This document shows positions 41,942 through 53,339 of a stretch of DNA of 64,000 nucleotides, piece after piece. Made by a program: the position numbers and the translations under genes. How positions within the stretch are numbered: position 1 is the first letter of the stretch; the number at the start of each line of letters is the position of its first letter. This DNA comes from Pythium myriotylum (taxonomy: Eukaryota > Oomycota > Peronosporomycetes > Pythiales > Pythiaceae). The stretch lies in contig JALJCQ010000008.1 in NCBI GenBank assembly GCA_023091665.1, positions 1,364,001-1,428,000 of the forward strand, read 5' to 3'. The notes under the pieces were generated by a model that saw nothing but the letters and a program-made list of their open reading frames with translations, was not told the DNA's origin and searched no databases.

Positions 41942-42519
41942 TACAAGAGCTACACAACGACAATGAAATATTTCTTGAAAACTAGTCACAATTTCGACGA
42001 AATATTTCATTTTTGTCCATAAATTGCATGACAGTGTCTCCGACGGCATGAGGGTTTTCTGAAACACCTCACCTTTTCACGGCACCATGCTTTATTCAAG
42101 TCAAAAGTTAAGCTGTCGCTGGGAAACATCAACGACTGCCCCTAACATAACTGTAACGTTTACAGTTGGTGCCTAACGTTGACAGGTCTATCTTCAACAT
42201 AACCAGTATCATCGGTATCGGATAGATATGTAATATCCATGCTTTTTTGTCTATATAGATAAATATATTTTGTACTAAATCACCCAAATGGGTTCTGTCA
42301 GATACCCAACGTTGGGTTGCACCGTTTGATTGGCTGAAATATGAATAGGGAGAACGTCCCTCACTCGCAGAAAGCAATCGGAAACATGGTGACGCTGGTG
42401 TGCGCGCTCGTCGGTGTGAAGGGATCTGCGTTCTCCATCGACATCGATGCGAGCGAGTCTGTGGATGACTTGAAGAAAGCGATTCAGAAGGCGAAGGAGA
42501 AGACGATCACATGCGATCC

Positions 42520-42592
42520 TGTTAGACTCTATGTTTAATACAGTTTTATACAAGTGCAATTCGGTAAAGGCCTCGGTCAGACTGGATGGATG
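42520..42592 (+). repeat. 5' LTR remnant of the copia element
   Basis: The first 73 bp match the 3' LTR with one substitution (42586), then the homology stops abruptly. About 188 bp of LTR plus the leader are deleted. Confidence 0.88.
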
Positions 42593-42602
42593 ATTTCCAA
42601 AA

Positions 42603-45600
42603 GTGGGTGAGAATGCCACTGAGGAAGAAAAGAACAAGGTAGAGCTGCTCAAGTTGATGACGAAGGAGCAAGAGTGGTACCTTCGGGACATGCTGAACCA
42701 AACGCTGCCCGAAACCTACCGAAGCCAACTGTCAGTGTCTGTGAACGTGGAGAAATTGCCCGTTCTATGGACACAGCTCGAGAGCTATTACGGCCAGAGC
42801 GGGGCACGCGGCATGGTGGATTTGCTCCAAGAGTTTGAGGCCGTGTTGGCTTCAGACTTTGCGTCTGTCCAACAGCTGGTCTCGGCGCTGAACTCCGTGA
42901 GGAACCGGATCAACCGTCTTGGGGCCCAAACCCTAAGTCGTCAACCCACAGAGCGGCTGCATCTGATCCCATCTCAGACGATGCTGCTCAGGGTCCTGTC
43001 TTTGCTCCCGAGCGAGTACTGGGGATCCACTGTGGTGTTTACCGCCGAAGAATTCACGGTTGAGAAAACTGTGGAAAGGCTGCGCAATGTTTTTGGGAAC
43101 AAATCAAAGGCGCAAATCCTGGCAATGGATAGGGTTGCGGCAAACCCTGTTCAGGCGAGCAAGAAGGTCAAAAAGGTGTCAAACGCTGTCAAGAGCCACG
43201 TTTTGACCGGCCAGAAGCGGAAAGCCGCTGCTGGACCCGACAGTGATGAGTGCTTTTACTGTGCGGGAAAGTACAATGTACTCGGAGAGAACCACCGCAA
43301 GGCTGGTTGCCCGAAGAGGCTTGAAGATGTTGGTCGCGGTATCTACCGCCGCAACATTTTCAGCCAACCCAAACCCACTTCAGAGCACAAGAGACCGAAC
43401 AAGGGTCCAGTTCCGTCTGCTCGTAAGGAAGTTGTGGTTGATACGGTCAAGGTCAAAAGGCCGGCTAAAAAGCCAGCTGGGCGACCACGACCAGAGTATC
43501 CTGGACGACCTGCTTACGTGGACAGTCCAGTGGGAAAGAGCACTGATGAGTCCGACTGTCTCGACTCGGATAACGATGAGTCCGATGACAATCGCTCTCA
43601 ACACAGTGACTTCGATGAGTTCCACCGTGAAGCTGCTCAAGGGGGTGGTATCTCAGCGGCTGCGGTTAGGGCAACCAAGGGAAAACGCCCCAATCATCAG
43701 AAGCGCAAGGTTGTGCGCCCTATCCAGCTGGACTCAGAGTCGGATTGCTCTGAAGTGGAAAGTCCAGCTCCTCCTAACTCACTGCCTCCTCCCGCGACTG
43801 AGGTTGGGGTTGTGGGAGCGGATGGGGATACAGTCATGGAAGATTTGACTGTCAATGATGACGTTGCTATGGAAGAGCCAGAGCAGATCAAGGCTGCCGT
43901 GGCTAAGGCTGCGACAGAGTCAGCAGAGACGGGCTCAGACTCTGTCCAGTTGGTGGAAGAGCCGGCCAGTGCTGAGGCGGCTGAGACTGTCGTGGCTGAA
44001 GCAGCCGAGCAGATGAGCAGCCTCTGCAAGAAAGTGGAAGATACGGTAAGAGCAAACTACCCCTATCTACTCGCTCCTCTCCACACGCTGACTAAACATG
44101 ATTGGGTTCTTGACTCAGGCTGTGGGTACGGACTGACAGCGGATGCGTCAGTCTTTCTGAGCAAGAAAGAGGACAGTAGATTCATGTTTACGTTTGGAGA
44201 AGGTAGTCAACTGCCTAATACACATGTTGGTTCCATCAAATTGCACTTTCTGGGTCCGAAAGGTATACAGCCCGTACAAATTGATAATATAGCATTTGTT
44301 CCAGGTGCTACGTCAAATCTGCTAAGTGAATACTGGCTGAAAAAGGCGGGTTATCAAATTGTAGAGAGTCGGGGCGGACAATATAAATTTGGAATGTGGA
44401 ATCATAACCTGGTATTTGTGGCACATGCCGTTAATGGCGCGTACTATATTAGAGGGAGAACTCTACGAGAGAGGCAGCTACAGTGTAACGCTGTCAAGAG
44501 TTCTGCGCATAGGCCATTGGTCCTTCGAAATAGACTGGAGATAGGCTATACTAAAGGAATGGCACATTAAGCTTGGACACCTCAACCGAGAGAAGCTTAT
44601 AGAGATGATAAGTCAACAGCTCGTAAGAGGCATGCCCTACGTGAATGCTGCAACACTGGCGAGAATTCCATTCTTCTGCCAAACGTGCGCAGAGATGAAG
44701 ATGAACCACAGGAACTTGCATGGAACTCGGGACGAGTTTCCTATCAGTACGATCCACATGGACGCAAATGGACCAATGAAGACGATGGGCGTCTACGGAT
44801 CTGTTGGGACGATCAGATACTTTCTGAGCATCGTTGACGACCAAACGTCGTGGAGGTGGAGCTTTGTACTTCGCCACAAACACGAGGTCAACGAGAAAGT
44901 AAGAGAGCTTCTCCTACAACTAGAGCGGGAAGGGAAGTTCCAGATCAGACGTATCCGCTCAGACGGCGGCACAGAGTTTGTGAACAAAGCCTTCAAGAGC
45001 TTCTGTGAGGAAAAGGGGATTGTCTTCCAGACATCAAACACGTACTCACCAGAAGAGAATGGTGCAGCCGAGAGAGACCATCAGAGCAAACTGGCTAAAG
45101 TGCGATGCGCACTTCAAGACGCTGACATGCATGACCGATGGTGGCCGGAAGTTCTTATGTACATGACGTATGTAGAACTCCTATGAGCAGACTGAGGAAC
45201 AAAACACCATACGAGATGGTCTACGGGGAACCTCCAGATCTGAGTAAACTCCACATCTGGGGTAGTGTATGCTTTGCGCATATTCCCCAGGCCATGCGGA
45301 AGGATAAGAAGCTATCGGCGAGGGCAGTTAAGTGCCGCTTCTTAGGCATCTCTGAGAATACAAAGGGGTACCGATTGTGGGATGTATACAATCACAGGTA
45401 CTTTGTTTCCCGAGATGTCATGTTCGATACAGAGTTCTGTGCGGGTATTGTACGGAGGGCTTTCCCGGGATCGGAACAGCCGGACGAAACCTCTCGAGGG
45501 TCTGATCCGGATCTGGACACGACAAGCATTGATCTTGGACCAAAGCGTCAACCGGGAGAACCAAACAGAGACACTGAGGGATCAGTGGGAGCCGCATCAC

Positions 45601-47464
45601 CTGCGGAGTCTATGAATACAGTGGGAGCGCCTCCACCGACCCCACGTATCACGCGGAAGCGAATACGTGATGAGAAACGAGACAGCGCCCCCATTGCATC
45701 TCGTACGCGCAATAGAGCAGTCGAGCCTGATGTGGACCCTGGCTACACTACTCAAGACAAACGTCGCCGAGTCCGCTTTAGCGATTATGTGTCGTACGAG
45801 GAACAGCCAAGCGCTGCTTGTGTGGTTGACATCTCAGAGAGGAAGATGAAAGTACCGCGAACGCTCAAACAAGCCCTGAATGGACCAAACCATCGAGAGT
45901 GGAAGAGAGCACTTGATCGGGAGTACGACTCGTTGATGGTCAACGAGACGTGGAAGCTGGTTCGTCTACCTGCTGGGTGTAAAGCACTGCCGTGTCACTG
46001 GGTGCTTGCTATCAAGTACAATGCCGACGGGTCGATCGAGCGGTACAAAGCACGCCTTGTTGCCCAAGGTAACTACCAAGAGTACGGAGTTGATGTTGAC
46101 GAGGTCTACGCTCCGGTTGCGCGCTTCGAGTCACTTCGACTGGTCTTGGCTATTGGGACCATTCTAGACTGCCACATCCATCAAATGGATGTCGAGACCG
46201 CATTCCTGAATGGAACAATGGAAGATGAGCAACGCATCTACATGAGACAACCACCAGGCTACGCAAAACCGGGTGAAGAGAATCTTGTCTGTGAGCTCAA
46301 AAAGAGTATATATGGGCTGAAACAGGCGCCACGAATATGGTACAAGGTACTTCATACCTTTCTCACAGGCATGGGTTTTGACCGATGCAACAAGGAGTAC
46401 TGCATCTACGTTCAAAATTGGGAGTTGAATGGATCATTGTCGTTGTCTATGTTGACGACCTGACCATAATGTCACGAGATATGAACTTGATCATGAAGCT
46501 GAAGAGGGAGCTCTCACTTCGATTCAAGATGAAAGATCTCGGAGAAGTCCACTACATCCTGAAGATGGAGGTTCGGAGAGATAGAAAGCGCCGAGTGATG
46601 ACAATATCGCAGCGCCAGTACATCAACAACCTTGTAGAGAAGTTTGGAGTCTCGAAAAGTAAGCCCGTAATGACACCACAACTCACAGGAGAGCAACTTC
46701 TGCCAGAAACAAACATGACGGCCGAACAAATTGCTGCCCAAGGATTTGATTACAGAGGCCTGGTTGGGTCACTCCAATACCTTGTGAGGGGTACGCGGCC
46801 CGACATAGCGAACGCAGTAAGAGAATTGAGTAAGTTCCTATCGTGCTACAACCGTACACACTGGGAAGCCGCGAGGAGAGTACTAAAATACTTGAAAGGG
46901 ACGTCGACGTACGGTCTCTGCTTAGACGGGAATGCCGAGCAGGTGACGTATGAAGTGTACACAGACGCGAGCTTCGCGTGTCAAACAAAAGAACGCAAAT
47001 CTGTCACAGGGTACGTGATCACGATGGCGGGCACTAGTGTGTCATGGTGTAGTAGGAAACAGGCGTCTGTGTCGCTATCGACAGCAGAGGCCGAGCTCAT
47101 CGCACTTAGTGAGGGAGCCAAGGAGAGTGAGTGGATCTGGCACCTACTTGGAGAGATGGGCTTTCCTCAGAGAAGCCCAGTGCAAGTCTGGTGTGACAGC
47201 AAAGCTGCAATAAGCACTGTCAAGAATCCCGGAAACCACAAAAGCACAAAGCACGTTGAAATTAGGTATCTGTTCACACGTGACTTAATAGAGCAAGGCA
47301 GGCTGAATATCCAATATTGTCGGACGACCGACATGGCGGCGGATATTCTAACAAAGCCTTTGCCAACAAACCAATTCCTGAAATTGAGAGAAAAGATCGG
47401 AGTCTGCGATCTTGAAAGGCCACGCCGAAGTGCACTTAGTGGGAGTGTTAGACTCTATGTTTAA
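42603..47464 (+). pseudogene. Copia gag-pol with frameshifts
   Basis: Order as in Ty1/copia. Gag (42603-) with a zinc-knuckle-like CX2C..H..C (ECFYCAGKYN..HRKAGCPK) and a long acidic linker; protease WVLDSGCGYG (about 44103); GAG-pre-integrase WHIKLGHLNREKL after a frameshift near 44560; integrase with ..HMDANGP.., ..RSDGGTEF.. and ..YSPEENGAAERDH.. (DDE); a second frameshift near 45175; RT from ..KALPCHWVLAIKY.. to ..SIYGLKQAPRIW..; a third shift near 46420 before VYVDDL; RNase H with ..YTDASFA.., ..STAEAELIAL.., ..VWCDSKAA.. and ..DMAADILTKPLP. The frame's stop overlaps the 3' LTR start. The 5' end of gag is truncated. Confidence 0.9.
47446..47464 (+). repeat. 3' LTR, left part
   Basis: TGTTAGACTCTATGTTTAA, identical to the 5' LTR start. 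Its last TTAA (47461-47464) was the piggyBac target. The right part of this LTR is 51179-51420. Confidence 0.92.
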
Positions 47465-47618
47465 CCCATCAAGCCCCGGCCATATCCCGAATATTCGGGA
47501 TATAAATAAGCTTGATTTGACTATATACTAGGGTCAGGTTAATAATTGTCCGTGAGGTTATCTACAAACTTTTCGCACCCAATGGGATGACGATCCCGTC
47601 TCTTCGGGTTAGGTTTGG

Positions 47619-50600
47619 TTGAGGCCAAAAGTGAGTCGCGTCCCAGATGAGAGGGGTGTTATTCGGGGTCACACCTGGTTGAACAACAGAAGGAAATTGA
47701 TGAACATGATAACGTCCGAGGAAATCTTCGAGGAGATGATCAAGCGTGGGTGGAAGGCGAAGTTCCCGAGCGCGCGCAGCCTCCGCCGTGAGTACGAATA
47801 CTTCGACTCAGCGGTTCCAGCCAAGGAGAGGAAGGAAGGCGTGAGCTGGTTCCGCAACAAGGCCGCTCTCGTTGCGTATGGACGCAAGCTTCTCTCTACA
47901 GAGAAAGCTGACCGCGTTCCCAGCCCATTTGCCGCCTCCACCACAACAGCGCCAGACCCAGTCCCCAGTGCGCCGCCACAAAGCGAAGTCCCCAGCACCG
48001 CCGCGCCGCCAAGCGCACCATCCACGGCTGCCACCCACCCACGAAGCGAAGCCCCGGTCGAGCCAGCGCCAGCCACAGTCAACAGCGCACCCGCGACGAG
48101 CCCGCGAGCAATGACGGCTCCTTCTACCCCCGCCAGTCGCCAGACCCCTCTATCGTCGGGTCGACACCTGCTTCCACTGTCCCATTGACCACCACCCCAT
48201 CCTCCACCCCTGTACCGACCGCAGCCCCGTCGACCGCTCAGCGACGTCAGAATCCAGGCAAGCGCAAGCGTCGCGAGCGGTCCCCATCACCGCAGCAATC
48301 GCATGGCCGTGTCTCACCACACGACGAGCTCAATCATGGTGTGGATGAAGTCCACGAGTTTCTCAGCTCGGACGGTGGTAGTGACGATGATGATGAATGA
48401 TGATGCCGATGGGTTTGTTCTCGTTGACAGACGGCCTGAGAACTCGAATGTATCCAACCAGAGTGAAGATCAACTCGGTGTTGACGATCTCCTTACTGCC
48501 ACGGGCGAGTTCAGCAAAAAAGAAATGGCCGCGATGGCAACTTCGGGGTGGAAAGGCCAAACGGGTGTGCACCAAATGCAACCAGATTTGCACAACGACG
48601 TTGCAAGCCCATCGCGAGCAGCATCGGCAGCCGCCGCGTCAGGCAATTTGCTCGATCTCTTTTTTTCTTTCTACCTCGCGCGTTTTGGCTCGATGTCGCT
48701 CAACAGACGGACCTTTACGAAGTGCAGAGCCGTTTGTCTGTAGCGACTAGGCGTCTGGAACGCCAGCTGTCTCGTTTGGCACGCGATGGTGTCATACTCA
48801 CACCAGCATCCCGGCAAGCGCGCGAGCAAGGTATCCTTCAGGAGCTTGCTCAGTTTCAAGCTATTGGTGCTCACGAGATTTTGCATTTTGTCGGCCTACT
48901 TATTGCTCGTGTCATTTCGCCTCAGCGACGTACGATCGCCGACCATTTTGTCAAGCATCGGCGCGGGGTGGTTCATGTTGGGACGTGGAGTCAGGTGATG
49001 AGCAAGCGACGATTTGAAGAAATCAATCGAAATTTGCATTTCACGGACAACAAGGACCCGTTGGCCAAGGTGGATCGCATATGGAAGATCCGGCCCGTCA
49101 TTGATTGCCTCCAGAAAACTTTCGCTGCCGGCATGGAGATTGGTCGATGGGTCAGCTTCGACGAGATGGTGATCCCATCGCGTAGCTCAATGAACACAGC
49201 CCGTATCTACATCAAGAATAAGCCACACAAGTACGGCACGAAGCTGTTTGCAATTTGCTGTGCAGTAACACACTACTGCTCAAGGTCCGTACCCCCACAT
49301 TTCGGGATAGCTTCGGGATAAAGTTTTGGTTGTCATGACTAACCCGTACATAAACCGGATGTTCGGGATAACGTAGGATCGAGATGTACTGCGGCCCACG
49401 CAAAGGCGCCACCTCATCCGAGACGAAGGGCGGACCGATTGCTGTTGTCCGCAACCTGAATACATTATGGCCCGCACCAGATAAGACCAAGAAGCGGATA
49501 GTTGTCATGGATCGCGAGTACACCAGTGTCTCGCTCGCGATTCAATTCGAGCGCATGGGGTTTTACTCTGTCGGAACTATCAATCCTCTTCGCCAAGGGT
49601 ATCCAAAAGATCTCCGTGGTGCCAACGTGAGCGAGATGGTGCGAGGTCAACATAAAATACTTGTCAACAAGAAACACAAGAACGTCGTGGCCACGGTGTG
49701 GGTGGACAAGCGCCCGGTAAGCTTTTTGAGCTGTGGATTATCAGCGGCCCAAACATCTGTTCTGCGGAAGAATCAAACTGGTGTTCGCGAGACCGTTCCT
49801 TGCCCCCAGCTCGTATCGGACTACAACCGATACATGGCAGGTGTCGACAGTCATGATCAACTCCGTCTACAACGCTACTCTATCCAGATGACGCACCGAA
49901 GCAAAAAATACTACAAGACTCTGTTTTACGGATTGCTCGACATGGCAATTGTGAACGCATTTGTGATTCATCGCGTCCATGCTGAACGAATCGGCGAGGT
50001 TCCAATGTCGCACGCAGATTTCCTTGAGTTGCTCCACGAGGAGCTCATCAATGTATCTCCAGCGGACTTCAACGACAATGAGCCTCCAATGCCCAGCTCG
50101 TCTGGTATAAGAGTGTCGGCGGCGCCTGTCGATGCGAGAATTCCACGAGACCCGTCCCAGCCTTCACATCGGCCAGTCAAGTCAGCTGACAAGAACGCCA
50201 AGGGTTACATAATTGGACGGACCTGCAAAGTGTGTTCTGTGTTGACACTACGGCAAGATGGCCAGAGATTCCGCGTGAAGGAGAGCAAGTGGTACGTATC
50301 CCGTAATATCGGGTTAAGTTCGGACGTCAAAGGGATATTGGAGGCTAACCAGAACATATCCCGAAATGTGTGATAGGCACTGTGACACTTGTAGGCATGG
50401 ATCGCGGGTGGTGTATCTGTGCCCTGATGCGAGGCACATCGATTCGGGTGATATGAGATCGTGTTTCCAGATATGGCACGAGGCATGGGCAAACGGATTG
50501 GCTATACCTGCTACTGCTCCCGTCCAGATCCGGTTTCGCCGGACGAAAGCGCAGTTGGAGTCCGCCTCGGCGCCAGAAGAGTCAAAGAGAGAAGAAAACT

Positions 50601-50620
50601 CAAGCGATGAAAACACCTAG
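47619..50620 (+). pseudogene. piggyBac transposase (three exons, N-terminal frame breaks)
   Basis: A Pro/Ala/Ser-rich N-terminal region in shifting frames (47619-48188, 48185-48400, 48303-48743; one break lies in a GAT repeat near 48390, another near a T-run at 48660) precedes the DDE domain. ..NLHFTDNKDPLAKVDRIWKIRPV..VSFDEMVIPSRSS..IKNKPHKYGTKLFAICCAVTHYC.. ends at 49284; an intron 49285-49376; ..VVMDREYTSVSLA.. and ..YNRYMAGVDSHDQLRLQRYS.. to 50291; an intron 50292-50376; the last exon completes the CKVC..WHCDTCRHG..C finger and ends at 50620. All three catalytic Asp contexts are visible. Both introns are phase-correct GT-AG. The N-terminal breaks mean the gene is probably defective unless they are sequencing errors. 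Confidence 0.85.
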
Positions 50621-50817
50621 AATGCTGTAGACTGAGGTCACGTGAAGATGACGCCTAGACTGCGGAGGAGCCAGATACAGTTAGGAGCACGATTCGCAAG
50701 TAAGAAACAGGAGACTGTGTGAAACGACAGACATACCTTGGCCATGTAGCTCTCGTACTGAGCCAATCTTCTCGTGTCGTGTCAAGAAGGCGCTAAGTGA
50801 GTTGGGCAAGCGCGCAC

Positions 50818-50898
50818 GAGCGCGCACTCCTGCGCGATTCGCGCCATTTATATCTATCATTTTGATAAATGGCGCGAATCGCGCAGGAGTGCGCGCTC
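50818..50898. repeat. Perfect 34-bp inverted repeat, 13-nt loop
   Basis: Arms 50818-50851 and 50865-50898 (GAGCGCGCACTCCTGCGCG..). It lies within the piggyBac 3' untranslated region. Confidence 0.93.
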
Positions 50899-51059
50899 CC
50901 AGAGCCCCTAAGAAGGGTTTGGCGCGCGCAGGAAGTGGAGTTCAAAGAGGGTGGCGGGGATTTGTAGTCTGCTCGCTGGCGAGCCGGTGATTGGTGGAAT
51001 CAACAAATGTCCTTTTTGTGCGTAACGACAAAGTGATGACAACAAAGGAAACACTTGAT

Positions 51060-51161
51060 CTTTGTATAACTGAGAAATTTCCGATTATCCCGGAAATTCG
51101 GGATAGATTGCTTATCCCGAAAATTCGGGATAGATTGCTTATCCCGAAATTTCGGGATAAT
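51060..51161. repeat. Triple subterminal palindromes of piggyBac
   Basis: Three consecutive near-identical units TTATCCCG.AA.TTCGGGATA separated by GATTGC. They are likely transposase binding sites (inference from position). Confidence 0.85.
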
Positions 51162-51174
51162 GGGGCTTGATGGG

Positions 51175-51420
51175 TTAATACAGTTTTATACAAGTGCAAT
51201 TCGGTAAAGGCCTCGGTCAGACTGGACGGATGGGTGGCAACCTCTCCGGCCTGACCGAGGCCAACAACCAGTGCGGTGAGCAACAAGAAGCGAGGAAAGT
51301 GGAGCTCACTTTCCTTTTTGCTTCAGACTGAGCACGTCTAGAGCTAGCAACTAGGATTAAAGGGAACGAATAATAAAGGGAACTTTTGTTCAATAGAGTC
51401 TTGCTGTGTTCATTCCAACA
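51175..51420 (+). repeat. 3' LTR, right part (with duplicated TTAA)
   Basis: Continues the copia LTR from TTAA to ..TTCCAACA. Contains a 12-bp inverted repeat GGCCTCGGTCAG..CTGACCGAGGCC and an A/T-rich TAATAAAG near the 3' end that could serve as a polyadenylation signal. Confidence 0.85.
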
Positions 51421-53037
51421 GATCCGGATGAACTGGAGCTGTTCCTCGCCAAGAAGGGCGACGACACGTGGCTCGAATCAAGCACAGATGACGTGAAGAA
51501 GCTCAAGAAAGGGGAAAAGACTGCTCTAATCGAAGCGCTGACACACGAAGACAATGAACTGCAGGGAGAGTTTGGCCTTGAGGAGGTTCTCGAGGGGATA
51601 CCAGAACTGAAAACCAAGCAAATTCACGTGTTGGTGGTGCTTCCTGCGCAATCGTTTGTCTCGACAGAGGTGGTCGCTGTTGTCAAGAAAAGAAAACTCG
51701 CTCAAGTGAGGGAATTAATCACGCCGTCTTCTTTTGCAAAGTGCAAGGGAGGCGGTAGCTGGGTGAAATGGCTGAGAAAACTCGATGGTCAGATTGAGTG
51801 TCACCGCATCGAACGTTCAGTCGACGAGACGCCGATTCCGCTTGTGCTGTTGAACAAGACGTTCGCGCGGTTCGAGGAGAATTGCAAGCAGATCGAGTTT
51901 GGCAACGAAGATTGCGAGTTTGTGACGAAGCTTTGCCATGGCATGTCAACTCCTTACGAGAGCGAAGCAGCTTTTGCCGAAAAGGCACGGGAATTGCTGA
52001 GAGAGTATCTGCTTGCTGACTTTCCTGCTTCGACGATCACGCCTGTGACGGTCAATGGATCAGTATCAGATGGTTCGTATCGCTACGGAGAAACGCTGCT
52101 GTTGAACTTGGAATGCAAACTCCAGAAAGGAGATGGTGGTGGAGATCCGACAATGCAGAACGTTGCTTACTACATCAAGAACTTGCCAGACGAGATCGAC
52201 CGCCAGTTCCCATGTTTTTTGGTGGATATATGTGGACCACTCATGAGCGTGTTTGGAATTGTGAACACTGGCGACGAAAATGCGATTTGCGAGCCTCTAG
52301 TCATGAGCTTTCCGCTTCTTTTCTTCGACAACGAGTGGTTAATGGTGTCGTTGACTCGTGCGTGTGTGTCTCTAAAAGCTGCACTAAGGGAACTCACGGA
52401 GGAATGCCAGCAGCTCGTTGCCAACCGTCGAAATCTCGCGAGATGTCAGTATGCAATCGACCTCGATCGATTGAGTTTCCCGTACAAAGATTCTGTCGAA
52501 GTTAACGGGGCAACTATCTCACTGCAATACGTCGAAGTGGTGCAGCGGTACGTTTTTGTCGCGAAAGTTCAAGACGGAAATGAAGTTATCGTCAAGTTTG
52601 CCAAGCGATATGGTATGGAAGTCCATCAGTATTGTTCGAGTGCAGGGTTTGCTCCAGCGCTGATCTGCTGTGAATCCTTGCCCAATGGTTGGTTTTTCGT
52701 CGTCATGGAAAGACTTCCGTTGATACCACTTTCGCGAGTGGAAAAAGTCAATGGTAGGATGGTTCGTGACCAACTGATTGAGATCAAGAGTCGTTTGGCA
52801 GCTGCCTCTCTCGTCCATGGCGATCTTCGAGAGAACAACGTTATGTGGGATCCTGTCAAACATCGAGTCGCACTGATTGATTTCGATTGGTCTGGAAAAG
52901 ATGGAGCTGACACGTACCCGCCGTTTATGAACCCAGAGATAATGTGGCCACCAGGAGCGGAGTCAGGGAAGCCTCTTCGAGTTGCCCATGATGCGTATTG
53001 GTTTGACGCGATGTGGTCCCGCTTGCATTGCGATTGA

Positions 53038-53339
53038 GTGTCAGTTTTTTAGGAGAATGTATTTTCATTTTGCTTGGTGCAGCTTTTGTTGGGCAGGACG
53101 CAGGAACAACAACAGCATCTCTCTGATAGCCTGTCCAAACCGACAGTGGCGAGGTGGTAGTGATTTGCCACCTATCCTGAGCGACTTCTTGAACAATATA
53201 TTGATTTCCCTACGCTTGTTGGTTCTGATCACCTCTATTATGATTTAATAACCTGCAGAACCGTGACAACGACTTGACAGATGGTACAATTCACATACCA
53301 GTTTCACATATGGAGGTTAAGACAAACAAAATGATTTTT
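53038..53339. other. 3' flank of the CRN gene grading into AT-rich DNA
   Basis: No gene recognised. Base composition falls sharply to AT-rich from about 53220. Confidence 0.4.

Larger units (their letters stand above)
40974..42190. mobile_element. hAT element containing a nested pogo-like element
   Basis: Ends TAGGCCTGTCAACGTTA / TAACGTTGACAGGTCTA with the 8-bp duplication TCTTCAAC at 40966-40973 and 42191-42198; TAGG-type ends and 8 bp are typical of hAT. With the nested 891-bp element removed only about 326 bp of hAT sequence remain, so it was non-autonomous. Confidence 0.88.
47465..51174 (+). mobile_element. piggyBac element nested in the copia 3' LTR
   Basis: TTAA at 47461-47464 and 51175-51178; inverted ends CCCATCAAGCCCC / GGGGCTTGATGGG (13 bp perfect). 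3,710 bp. Subterminal palindromes of the form TATCCCGAA..TTCGGGATA occur once at the left (47483-47504) and three times at the right (51085-51160). It encodes a DDD-type transposase with a C-terminal Cys-rich finger. A 34-bp perfect palindrome lies at 50818-50898. Confidence 0.93.
42520..51420 (+). mobile_element. Ty1/copia retrotransposon inserted in the CRN gene
   Basis: Starts TGTTAGACTC at 42520, ends ..TTCCAACA at 51420, flanked by GATCC at 42515-42519 and 51421-51425. Without the nested piggyBac (and one TTAA) the element is about 5.19 kb. The 5' LTR is only a 73-bp remnant (42520-42592) joined directly to the gag region; the 3' LTR is 261 bp but split by piggyBac. Primer-binding site and leader are missing, so the copy cannot replicate as it stands. 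Confidence 0.92.
42386..53037 (+). pseudogene. Crinkler (CRN) effector gene split by nested retro/DNA transposons
   Basis: The 5' piece 42386-42519 encodes the CRN ubiquitin-like header (MVTLVCALVGVKGSAFSIDI..). The 3' piece 51426-53037 resumes with the LxLFLAK motif and ends its N-terminal domain at a HVLVV-type motif (about 51622-51640). The C-terminus is kinase-like: ..YVFVAKVQ..VIVKFAKR.. (Lys), ..VHGDLRENNVMW.. (catalytic HxDxxxxN), ..LIDFDWSG.. (metal-binding Asp), as in D2-type CRN effectors. CRN proteins are translocated into host cells and many act in the nucleus. The copia insertion falls between header and LFLAK; the GATCC duplication marks it. The two parts are in phase across the insertion and neither half has an internal stop, so inactivation is recent. 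No intron is seen. Confidence 0.88.

Noticed and set aside
50760..50910. CRISPR-like array from repeated GC-rich palindromes
   Set aside because: A single inverted repeat inside piggyBac, no direct repeats with spacers, and a eukaryotic genome.
51406..51425. New start for the CRN 3' half inside the LTR
   Set aside because: The frame opens upstream of the junction only with a GTG, not an ATG, so initiation there is not supported for a eukaryote.
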